64,000 nucleotides of DNA. Origin: Microbotryum silenes-acaulis. Its lineage: Eukaryota; Basidiomycota; Microbotryomycetes; Microbotryales; Microbotryaceae. Below are positions 10,374-19,758 of this stretch, one piece after another. The stretch covers positions 1,791,001 through 1,855,000 of the forward strand of contig QPFY01000001.1 of the NCBI GenBank assembly GCA_003665825.1, in the 5' to 3' direction. Each line of letters opens with the position of its first letter. Positions within the stretch are counted from its first letter, which is position 1. The notes beneath the pieces were generated by a model that did no database searches, was not told the origin of the DNA, and saw only the letters and a list, made by a program, of their open reading frames with translations. Both the position numbers and the translations under genes were made by a program.

Positions 10374-12806
10374 TCAGAATCGAGTGTTGGTCCGTGTCGA
10401 CTTGGACGAGGGCCCCGAGGTGACCTGGGTGTACGACAGCTTGGTGACCGCGAATGGTAGCTTGTTGATCGGCGCCGTGTTACGGACGGTCCCCGATCGC
10501 GTCTTGAGCGGGGAGAGCATGCTCTCGACCGGAATGTTTTGCTTGGCGACACGAGCAGTCTGCCGTGTCGGCGCCGGTGCGGCTTGCGATGAGGGTGGGG
10601 TCGGGAGAGGCGTCATGGGTTTGTTGGCTTTTGTCGTTCGCGGCTTCGCGGTCGAACCAGTTGTCCGCGTCTTCTTTGAGGGTACGACGACGGGCACCGC
10701 CGTAGGCTCAGGGCTGGACTTGGCTTTGGTCGCCTTGAGGCCAGCTTCGGCTCTGGGCTTTGGTTTTCGCTCCGTCTTGCTCGCCTGTGAAGGTGCGGCC
10801 TTGGCCTTGTCCGATATCTTCTTTTTCTTGATCTCGGCAGCCTCTACGTTCGCGAGCGCAACCTCCTGCTCGACTCGAGCGCGGGCCCTTTCCAGCGCCT
10901 TCAACTCGCGAAGTTCCTTCTCCTTCTGTCGCACCATCTCGCGGCGGATCCCCTCGTCCTTCTCATCGTGAACGGCTTGTACGAACGCCTGAATATCTCC
11001 GCGAAGCCAAACATCAAATACGTCTTTCCACTCCGTACTCGGCTTGGGGAATTCGTAGTTTAGGTAGACGACGTGAACGGGCGCGGGTTTCGGTCGCTTC
11101 GTCTTGGACGAGGTCGTGCCACTCGAGTTGGACGACGTCGAGCTACCGCTTGCAACGGGCATCTCCATCTCTTCATCGTCCTCGGCGTCGTACACGGGCG
11201 GCTTGGTGACTTTGGACAACTCGCGCACGAGGCGCTTCGTGCCGGGCACTTTGAGCGTCGTGCCCACGACTAGGAGGAGATCGGGTCGTGCGCCCATCAG
11301 ATCACGGTGGGTGATCTCTCCAACACGCTCGCCATCGCGGTGCTCCTCGCCGTAAAGGACGACGTCGGGGCGCAAACGGCCCACGCCTCGCGACCGATCG
11401 CCAGCGACCGTCCGCGCAAGATCGATCGACTCGCACGAGGGGCAGGTCGGCGCAGTTCCTTGCGCAAGTGCTGGCATGAATGGGTTGATGGGAACCGTTG
11501 TTGAACAATGAGCACACGACATGGTTCCGAGATGGCCGTGCAACGGGATGCAGCGAGGGATTTCGGAGTGCGTCGGCGGCGGGGGCACCTCATCGGCGGG
11601 CGGCGAAGCAGCCGGCGAAGGATAGGCTGCTGACGGGTTGGACTGCTTGGACGGATGTGGGTTTGAAGACGATGAGAAGGAGAGGCTTGACGACGTCTTG
11701 CCGAGCGAGCGAGCAGTCGCTCGTCGAGGCGGGAGAGGCAAGGATTTGTCGCCAAGACCGTACGAGAGGCCAGCTTTTTCCTCGAGCCCATCGATATTTC
11801 TGTGAGTGAGAGCAGGAAGAGCTCAAGCACTGCGGAGCTCGTCAAAATTCGAGCGATGAAGTCTTACTGTGTGTACACTCGCATGAGCTTTCCCTCGTCG
11901 TCAAGCGCTTTGAGGAACGAGTGGAAAGCAGTGGGTTGAGCGACATCGGCCATCGATTTGAGCTCGGCAATCATGGTATAGAAGATGGAGGCGTTCTGCT
12001 CGGACTGTTCAATGTACAATAAACGGATGCATAAGAAGAACGCCAGGGCTTCATTCCGACGACTTTCACAGAGCCGTACTGATCGAGACGTACCGAGAAG
12101 AGGGAGGCATCGAACAAATCCTTCCCCGTGTTGAGTCTCGCCTCAGGGTACTGCCGCTTGAGCGAATCGAAGAGACCCTCAGAGCTTCGGAAATCTGGGA
12201 TACCAGATGCACACGAGATGCCAGCGCCTATTGCGGTCATTAATCCGGGAATTGAGCGGCGTAGCGAAGGCAGCGGGGAGAGGCAACAATTCGGGTTAGG
12301 TCAGCCAGGTTGAACGAAGCACTCCGCTTCTTTCTTGGTTTGGCCGTTGCAAGGGCGCCAGGCGGGACTCCGGGTTACGCAGAGTGAATTAAATGGGCTG
12401 CAACCGAGAACAGTGTGCATTCACTTCGCTTGCTTGGCCGGCCTCAGTTGGCATAGGGCTCGACGACACTTAGGGCCAAGGCCGAGGGGATATCCTTGCC
12501 GAGCCCGGCCCGTTGGCAGATTGCAATTGACGTCGTCGACCGCCCTGGTCCCAGTGCTCGCATGAAACTGCTATGACGCCCAAGGAAAGGCGCAACAGAA
12601 GCGGGAGACTCACCACATACGACAACTACCCTTTTCGCTTTGAGTACTGTGCGTGCGATGTGCTGCATCGACAGGCTAGCCGGATCGTCGTTAACGGGTT
12701 CAACGATCCTTGAAGCGAAAGGCGGCAAGGCGAGGCCCTGGCTTGTCGGGTCGGCACCGGCCGAGGCACCGAACGACATGATTGACAAGGGGGTGATACT
12801 TGACAT
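10374..12806 (-). CDS. NAD-dependent deacetylase, sirtuin of Hst3/Hst4 type
   Basis: Class III deacetylase; Hst3/Hst4 enzymes remove acetyl from histone H3 K56 after S phase in yeasts. Four exons: 12806-12614, 12227-12094, 12004-11868 and 11799-10374; 630 codons (629 residues). Motifs: Rossmann GAGISCASGIPDFRS (about 65-79), the NAD motif TQNIDGLE (about 154-161), catalytic His in IPLHGHLG (about 242), and zinc ligands CAHC and CPSC. Late sirtuin motifs PDVVLYGE and LLLVVGTTLKVPGTKRLV are present. A Ser/Pro-rich insert of about 60 residues splits NID from the catalytic His, and a long Lys/Arg/Ala-rich tail follows the core, as in Hst3/4. A second in-frame ATG at 12779 is an alternative start. 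The deacetylation target is inferred from the family. Confidence 0.85.
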
Positions 12807-14198
12807 ACTGGGTTATGACCGATTGGTAGCAATGTTGCAGAGTTCGTGACTGGAGGTCGAAGGCAGTACAGGTAGACAGGGGGTGAGGGAACCCGTGCGT
12901 GGACGACGAACGGGCTGGGTTCAAGCTCCGGTGAAGGCGGTTCACAAGAGAGAAGCGGTGAAACGGAGTCGGAGTCGGAGTCGAGTGAGGTGATTACACA
13001 GAGACCGCAGTCCTTGACTAGACCGGCCGGTGGGGCGATGTTGATGGACACAGCGCAGATCCGGAGGAGGAGCGGCAAGAATATGCGGCGCTACAAAGTG
13101 AGCCGATTCGAGCCGTCGAGGCGGCTCTGGCCAGCAGTGGCGGCCAGCTGAGCTAGCTGAGGACACGCCCTTCATTCAACCTGTGAGACATCGACCTCAC
13201 TGGCAGGGTCAGATCTTTATAAAAATTTGGTCTTACTCGAAGTAGTATCATGATTCACCTTGCAAAGGCAATGCGAAGACTTACACTCGCACAACGGCTG
13301 ATGATTGCTGTTCGCTGGTACCACCGTACCTCTCACACTGGTTTTGGGGCTCGGCGGCCAGGCGAAGTCCGACCCATTGGCAGCAGAGCGACTCGGAGCC
13401 GTGCTTGCGCTTGGACCTTTCGGGTGGCGTGAGCTCCACCGGCTGCACCACCTTCCTCCAGAGCTGTCAACATCCCAACTAAGTCTGATTACTTACCTCA
13501 GGCAGTTATTTATTTTCTGGTCGTGTGTAATGCCCACCGAATTCTTTTGTGACCAGCCTACAACTCGGCACTCTCTTAATTCTTCGTTGCGCCTAGCGTG
13601 AAAATCCCTCTGCCGGATTCGCTATCACCGTCTGATGTGCTCCCGGACCATGACCAATAGTCTCTGCTCCCTAGTTGAGCAAGGCTAATGAGACTGACAC
13701 AAACTCTGACATGAAGTCCCGGTGGAACGCGAGATCGCTGCTCCTGAGACACGCCAAAGTTCGAAAGGAGTCGAATGTCGAGACTCCAAAAAGCTTCGGC
13801 GATCCGCCACAGCCTGGATTGTTGGTCACGTCGATTTGAGATGTGCATCGAATGTAGCCCCTGATTGTTGTCGTGCGTCACTGCCGGTGCTGCAGCTGCA
13901 GCTGAAACTTGTGACGCTGTCCATCGCCATCATGTCCGACGCGGCCGGCGGCTGATCGGGCTCGCTCCGTCCCAACAAAAGGCGTGGCTCCATCCGCTCT
14001 GCCCGCAGCTGCCCCCCCCCCCCCACCCCCCCGCTCCCCTCCCCCCGCGGCCGCTCTGCGGCTCCTCGCAGGGCAGTCGCTGGCAGTCGCAGGGCTCGCG
14101 CCGCCGTGCTCCGGTCCTGCCAGGCCTACCCCCGAGCTCGCTCTCCCCTTCCCCATCCGCGTCGAAGCGTGTATCAAAACCCCCAGGACCACGACATC
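12807..14198. other. Intergenic region between sirtuin and next gene
   Basis: About 1.4 kb between divergent genes. No frame shows family similarity. A C-rich tract lies just upstream of the next gene (C13 at 14012-14024, then more C runs to about 14046) and makes long Pro/Gly frames that I regard as noise. The region from about 13180 to 13620 is more AT-rich. Promoters of both neighbours must lie here. Confidence 0.4.
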
Positions 14199-15530
14199 AT
14201 GTTTGCCCCGGCATGGTCAACGACGACGACGAACTCACGCAATAGCTCGCAGTCTAGGATCAGCTCTATGAATGCTGCTACTACACCGCGCCGCACCGGC
14301 ACCCCTACCGCGGCGCCCCCGACGGCCGCGAACGATCCGACCCCGCCTTCCTCGGCCAGTTCCTCGGTCGAGCATCTTCCCTTGCACGATCCCGAGGCTC
14401 AACCCTCACCCTCGATCCTGTTAAACCCTCTCCCCGTCAAGCCCGCTGATTCGTCTAGATCGCCCCCGTCTCGAACGACGGCGTTGCTCAGCAAGCTCGG
14501 CGTTGCGGGCAGCAGCGCCGACGATCCCCCGATGTCGGATTCGCCCGATTCGGTGCCCCGCATTGTTGATTCTCGTGGTCGGCGACCGTCCATCGTCGCC
14601 CGGATCGCGTCGATCGAGACCGAAGCTCCGCCTCAGCACTTCCTCGACGACAACCCCGATTTTGAGACCTCGTCACACCCTCCACACGCGCAGCCTGAGT
14701 CGAGGTCAAGCAGCGCGACCGGTCTCAGGACCGCGGGCGATTCGTTCGAAGGCGCTGACGTCGAGGACATTGGCGGTGCCGCTTTCGGTCGAAGAACGAC
14801 CTCGTGCAGTCGCGAAGCGAGATTGCGGTTCGCCGAGCTACCACCGGGGCGGCGCATGTATCGATCCAACTCGCTTTCTATTGGTGTGGCGTCGAGGGCG
14901 AGGATGTTGTCGAATCAAGGTGCCGGAGGGGGTGGCGCTCGCCCCAATATGCAGCAAGCTCGCTACGCCGGTCCGTTCTGCCCTGCCCTATCATCCGAGG
15001 AGGCACGAGAGAGGTTACTTACCTTGCTTGAAATCGTGTGATTGTCCTTTTTAGGTCCACAACAATGGTATCAACAGGGCGGGCAGACGCCCGAGGACAT
15101 CTACACCTACAAGGATGTACAAAAGGGCTTGACGAAATTGTGGGGCAAGGTCCGCAAGCGCTCCGGCTCGAGTGTCTCGACAACTTCGTCCTCTTCAGCG
15201 GCCGAGGCTTCGAGGATGGAGGCCGATGCCAAGGGTAAATCGAAGGAGATTGAACACATCGAGGAAGCCGACGAGGACGAGGAGGCGGTCGCTTCCGAGG
15301 AAGAGGAGGACGGCAAAACCAGCGCGCAGGCCCTTGGACTCGACTTGGGACCTCGAGAAGGTTCGATCGGTTCGGACTCGACGCTCGGAACCGAAGACGT
15401 TCCTCAGACACCCGAAGATGGTGATCACCTCGATCTGGCGGGCTTGACAATAGAGCCACAGCCGTGGACGAGCGCGCAAAAGGGCAAGGGCGTGGCACGG
15501 AGGCAGACCGACGCAGTCGTCGTAGTCTGA
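14199..15530 (+). CDS. Disordered hypothetical protein
   Basis: Not recognised. Two exons, 14199-14970 and 15055-15530, give 416 codons (415 residues); the intron donor GTCCGT is weak but phase fits. The first 190 residues are Ser/Thr/Pro-rich and probably disordered. Two blocks look conserved: RLRFAELPPGRRMYRSNSLSIGVASRARML (about 212-241; a stretch of basic and Ser residues that may be phosphorylated), and QQWYQQGGQTPEDIYTYKDV plus a short basic helix after the intron. The C-terminus is acidic and ends in VVV. The R/H-FA-x-LP...R-x-NS pattern recurs in the gene at 19759, so both may belong to one basidiomycete family. No function is claimed. Confidence 0.7.
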
Positions 15531-15705
15531 GACGACGGGGAAGGATTAGAATGTCGTGTACGAGCTCGCATATTGTATCGCTCTTCTAGTTGCTATCGTA
15601 GAAGGTTTATCTGTGTTATTTCTGGTTTGGTTGGATTCGAGTCTTTATTATTTGTTGCTTATCTAATTTCATGCGAACACGGCTTCACTGAGGGCCGTAG
15701 AGAGC

Positions 15706-16048
15706 GGGGAATTCCACCCTCGGAGGGGAATACCCGAGGTCTCGTCTGGTATTTACAAAAGCGCGCTTGGGTAATACCCGACAGCCTGGTCTTTCCAGGG
15801 CGCCTGGTTTTACCACGCGCCTGGGTATTTCCAGGGCGCAGGGTGTTATTTTCACGCGCGCGCTGATTTTACCCAAGCGCGTGGTAATTCCAGCCGTCAC
15901 TTGGAAATACCAGGCCGTCGGGTATTACCCAGACGCCTGGGTATTTCCAGGTCGCGAGGTGATATCGCCCAGGCCGAAGGAGATTCTGCCCAGGCGCGTG
16001 GTAATACCAGCCGGCACCATTCTTACCATCGCCCGGTGGTTTTCCCAG
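15706..16048. repeat. Left subterminal array of ~19-bp palindromic motifs
   Basis: About 17 copies of an imperfect palindrome around GGTAATACC, GGAAATACC or GGTATTTCC, often flanked as CTGG...CCAG. Cores start near 15707, 15726, 15748, 15770, 15788, 15806, 15824, 15843, 15864, 15883, 15903, 15921, 15940, 15960, 15980, 16000 and 16038, that is every 18-22 bp (one or two slots are very degenerate). AT-rich cores alternate with GCGC-rich spacers, and the cores occur in both orientations. Such arrays in CACTA elements are binding sites for an element-encoded DNA-binding protein; here that is inference. Confidence 0.88.
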
Positions 16049-16652
16049 CCAGGTATGGATCTAGATCCTAGTCATACCGCTACTCTCAGCTGTCTCAACA
16101 TGAGCCAAATGACTTCTAGCCTAGCAGATGGAAAACAGCTGGGAATGGATTACAAGGTCAAGAAATTGGGCCGAGCTTCGTCCTCCAATCGGTCAAAGAT
16201 ATACTCGCGAGGCTCCTCTCGAGTCTCGACCCACCCTCCGATAGATGCGACCAGCTGAGCCTAAGATGCAGCGCAGATCTATAATCTCGAGCGCTCCCAG
16301 AGTTCCTTGACCTCGAGTGAAAAACAAGTTTTGGTGCCTCTGCGCACTGACAACAAATGCAGCCTTTCTTTTTTGCCGCCTTTGCGTTGGCTTGGCCACC
16401 GGAGTCCGCTCGATAGCGTCGACGGCTTCCAATCGACTTAGATTAAGAGACCTGATCTTCCCTACCAGGAAAGTCTGTGGAGTGAGAGGCACAAATTAGC
16501 GTTTGCACGTGAGTCGTCGCCGTCGTCGTCGTCGTCGAATGGGAGCGAGCTAGAGCTGGAGCGGTCCTCGTATTCCAGGTCAGGAGACACCATTCCCCAA
16601 TCAAATGCCGCGTCAAACTGTTGTGTCTCGCGAAAATCTTCTTCGTCCAATC

Positions 16653-17024
16653 CTAGCGCTTGCTCCTCCCCATTGATCCCCCGACCGAAGTAGCTCGCTC
16701 GGACTCGTGATCTCCTTGAGGAAAGTAGGGACCCTTGGGACTGGTGGGCACTCCATATTGCGCTTCATTTGTGGCTGATTGTGGAGGCGAGCGACTTGCA
16801 AACCAACCAGGAGTTGGTGAAGGGGGCTGGAACGATTGGGCCTCAGGAGCAAGCAATGTTGGAGGTTCCGATGGCTGCCGCGAGAACTCGAGGATAGCTG
16901 TTGCGTCGGCTCTGGAAGAGTCAACAGATTGTAGGCGTTTGTGGCGGTAGAACGTTGCTCTTGATACCATTGCATCGTTGCACAACGAACAATGGCATAG
17001 GCGAGAAGACTGGTTGCGTGTCAT
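16653..17024 (-). pseudogene. Zinc-finger-like fragment of a transposon protein
   Basis: The open frame begins at 17024 and reads MTRNQSSRLCHCSLCNDAM, followed by VSRATFYRHKR: a C-x-C-x2-C cluster followed by a Ser-Arg-x-Thr...His helix. I recall a similar pattern at the start of basidiomycete Tnp2/Plavaka/KDZ-type transposases, but this is memory of a pattern, not a search. After about 120 residues the frame stops; a second frame (about 16690-16462) continues with an acidic sequence (LDEEDFRETQQFDAAFDWG) but no plausible intron joins them. I therefore read it as a truncated, frameshifted N-terminus. It is divergent from the gene at 17272, with about 250 bp between them, inside the CACTA-like element. 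Confidence 0.45.
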
Positions 17025-17271
17025 GGTGGCGCAATCGAATGGTTAATTACGGTGAGACGTGAGACTTAGGAGCAACGAACGACGCTAAGTCCGGGAGGCC
17101 ATTGGGGACATTAGGGCTACAGTAATGCGCAATAGGAGCAGCGATTAGGCAGATTTGATTATGTGCGCTGAAGAATGGCGCCATGCGTCCGCGCGCTTCT
17201 TTCCTTCTTTCGCCTTCGATCCACTTGTGCCCACGTCGAAGCTCCACCCTCCCCGCCTACGTCTTCCTACC

Positions 17272-18731
17272 ATGACACGAACATCGTCGACCACGGCAAG
17301 ACGTACAACAAGGATGGACAAGGAGAACGAACCACCGCATGAAAGACGCCCACGTGTGTACAGAGAGCTGAAATCTTCGCGGTCTGCGCCTGCACCGCCA
17401 CAGTTGAGGGAATTTGCTGACGTGTTCTTTTTCGCCGTCCTTCACCATCGGCCCACTGCGGCTACCTGTCTTCTTATTTTCATCCTATTTTTTCAGCCAG
17501 AGAATACGTTGATGGTGATGGTCTTGGGTTCGCGTGAGTACCGGCGGCTCAACGATCGGGGCGCGACGCCATCTCGTCGATCTGACTCCTCAGTGCTCAC
17601 CATCTGTGTGATGTCCTTCGACCAGTCGGTTGTGCGGGATGCCCTAGTAAAGGCAGGCATCACTACCCCCGACCCGATCAACCTTTATGGTCGGCATGCC
17701 GAGGTGAACCAGACGTGGACCCCCGAATACCACACGCCTGAGGACTTCAACCTCGAGGACGCGTTCAGGCTTATTCAAGCCAAAACGCAAATCAACACTA
17801 CTGTTTGGGGACGTCTTGGACCTGCGAAACAACGAGAGATCGTCAAATATGTGAGTTGCGCGGAACCTGCCAGTTCTTGTACGGAGCGTGCGCTTGCTCG
17901 GGCACTCACTTGTCACTCTCGTTCAGATTCGTGAACGCACGGCTTTCTTAAGGGTCACATCGGGCGACTGGCTCTATGAAGAACTTGCCATTGATGTGTT
18001 GGCGAATGTCCGAGCCGCGTATCGACTGCAGTACGACCGTGAGGCCTGTCGGTTGGCGGGGATCATGGGACGGCTTTCCAGGGCGTACATCACAAGATTG
18101 CGCAACGAGCTAGGCGTTGGATCTGCTCTGAAGGTTAGTCACTACTCCCGATTGAACAAGACTGAAAGGCCCGGGGCTCTGAGAATCTTTTGTTGTGCTC
18201 CAGACAAGCGAGCTTGTCTTGTCCGAATCTGACCAGGACCCGGGCGATCTCAGTGAGGAAGACGTGCTGGAGAATAGGAATCGGGTGCTTTTGTCCATGC
18301 CCCCGAAGCGAGCGCCGCAAGCATCAACCTCGCAACAGTTCAGTGCCTCATCGCAACAGTCCCAGCAAGCCAGCGCTCGCGCAGATGGTCGACATGCAAA
18401 GACACCGAATGCAGGGGCGATTTCAAGTCCCGCAGCCCGCGGTCTAAGAGGCCCGGGTCAGTCAAAATCGACGAAGGAGGCGAACGCTAAGCAATCCTCT
18501 CGCATTCGCCAGAAGACCATCACCAGGCGGGTCCGCCGCAGAGAAGAAAGCGAGGAAAAGCAGTTTCGGGAAGAGGAAGAGGAAGAATTAGAGCCGGCTA
18601 AAGGGTATAAGAAACGGGCAAGAGGAGCGGCAGCCGGAGCTTCGGGCGGTTTAGATCTTGGTCAACCTGACAATCCAGACGAATCGGAGGAGCCTTTGAC
18701 GGAAGTGGACACTCAGTTTGCTGCTTTGTAG
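17272..18731 (+). CDS. Unknown protein of the CACTA-like element
   Basis: Not recognised. Five exons: 17272-17421, 17497-17533, 17594-17850, 17927-18133 and 18204-18731, summing to 393 codons (392 residues) with consistent phases. An N-terminal basic segment (MTRTSSTTARRTTRMDKENE) precedes a folded-looking middle region (about residues 75-220) with FDQSVVRDALVKAG, LEDAFRLIQAKTQINTTVW and EELAIDVLANVRAAYRLQYD, all helix-like. The C-terminal third is Ser/Gln-rich, then strongly basic (RIRQKTITRRVRRREE) and finally acidic. The basic part could bind DNA. Because it lies between two arrays of short palindromes inside a transposon, a TnpA-like role at the subterminal repeats is a natural guess, but nothing in the sequence proves it. 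An upstream in-frame start at 17155 is possible. Confidence 0.6.
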
Positions 18732-18780
18732 TGTACCTATATCATAATACAGTAGAAAACCCTGCATTGAAAAACTACAA

Positions 18781-18890
18781 TTCGGATATGAGCATTAGTA
18801 AATTCGAATATGAGCATTAGTAAATTCAAGTGTAAGCATTAGTAAATTCGAATATGAGCATCAGTAAATTCGAATATGAGCATTAGTACT
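18781..18890. repeat. 22-bp tandem repeat, five copies
   Basis: Five consecutive 22-bp units (consensus begins TTCGAATATGAGCATTAG and ends in TAAA) run from 18781 to about 18890. Units 2, 4 and 5 are nearly identical; units 1 and 3 carry one to four changes. It lies between the 3' end of the 392-residue gene and the right subterminal array, within the CACTA-like element. Confidence 0.92.
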
Positions 18891-18977
18891 ACAAAGGTGA
18901 CACCCATTACAAAAAACCTAATGCTAACTGCGCTCGGTCGTGCTCCGCACAAGAGCCCCTATTGAGACTTTTCGGGT

Positions 18978-19163
18978 GGAAATACCAGCTGAGAAGGTTA
19001 ATACCCAACCGACAGAAATACCAGCGGCTTGGGTAATACCCCTCGTGAAGTGGTAATACCCGCGCGGCTGGAAATACCAGTGGGTCGGGTATTACCACCT
19101 CACGAGGGTATTACCCAAGCCCCTGGCATTTCCAGCCGCGCGCCTGGAATTACCAGGCCAAAA
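18978..19163. repeat. Right subterminal array of ~19-bp palindromic motifs
   Basis: Ten cores of the same motif as the left array (GGAAATACC, GGTAATACC, GGTATTACC, GGAATTACC) start near 18978, 18996, 19014, 19031, 19052, 19070, 19087, 19106, 19125 and 19146, that is 17-21 bp apart. The last one lies 13 nt inside the right inverted repeat, mirroring the left end. Confidence 0.88.
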
Positions 19164-19175
19164 AGGCCCTCAGTG

Positions 19176-19758
19176 CTTTGGATGTAAAGGAGCGCCTGCC
19201 AGCCGAGTCCAACGCACATCATTGTTTCGGTTTTGGTCACACGAGCTGTCTTCCTACTGAGGGACGAAGATGTCTGACTAGGCGAGGTGCTCAGAGCAAC
19301 AGTCTCTGGCGTGCTGCACATGAGCTGAGGCCGGTGTGTGCAGACTCAGTACTTAGTAGGACCGAGGCGAAAGTGCAAATCTATCTACATCTACATAAAA
19401 GAATGCACGACAAAATAAGGTTCTCAGCCGCGAAAAGGCTGCAATACCAAAACTTCTCCATCAAATAAGCATTCCAGGCACAGTCTCTCAGGTACACTGG
19501 AAAATGAACTCGGCTCGGTCACCGGGTGGTTTTGAAGTCACGCCCTGACTTCTGACACGGCGTCGCCCGCTGCTCCGGTCGTCTTGCTCCAGCAAAACGC
19601 TGGCAGCACGCTGGCGGGGCCTGGCTCCCCGCCGCCGCTGACCGTTAGTTTCCCCTTCGCTTATCCTCTTCCTCCCGCCGCCGCCGCCGCCGCTGCGTCC
19701 TGTCCGTCGATATACTCGTCTGTGCTTGACTGGCCGTCCTTGCGTGGTTCCCTCAGCC
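19176..19758. other. Intergenic region downstream of the CACTA-like element
   Basis: Starts with the CTT target duplication, then about 580 bp before the next start codon. A (GCC)n-like stretch near 19677-19696 lies in the presumed 5' leader. No gene is recognised. Confidence 0.5.

Larger units (their letters stand above)
15686..19175. mobile_element. CACTA-like DNA transposon, 3,490 bp
   Basis: Structural evidence only. The ends are 11-bp perfect terminal inverted repeats, CACTGAGGGCC at 15686-15696 and its reverse complement at 19165-19175. They are flanked by a 3-bp direct duplication CTT (15683-15685 and 19176-19178), the duplication size typical of the CACTA (En/Spm, CMC) superfamily. 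Each end carries an array of a degenerate ~19-bp palindromic motif, like CACTA subterminal repeats, and the first AATTCC core starts exactly 13 nt inside the inverted repeat at both ends. Two divergent genes occupy the centre. No complete DDE transposase is visible, so the copy is probably non-autonomous or uses an unfamiliar enzyme. It sits between two host genes without breaking either. Confidence 0.85.

Noticed and set aside
13865..14271. Pro/Ala/Gly-rich open frames on both strands
   Set aside because: They are created by C-rich tracts; there is no splice context, start context or family match, and the supported gene begins at 14199 in one of these frames.
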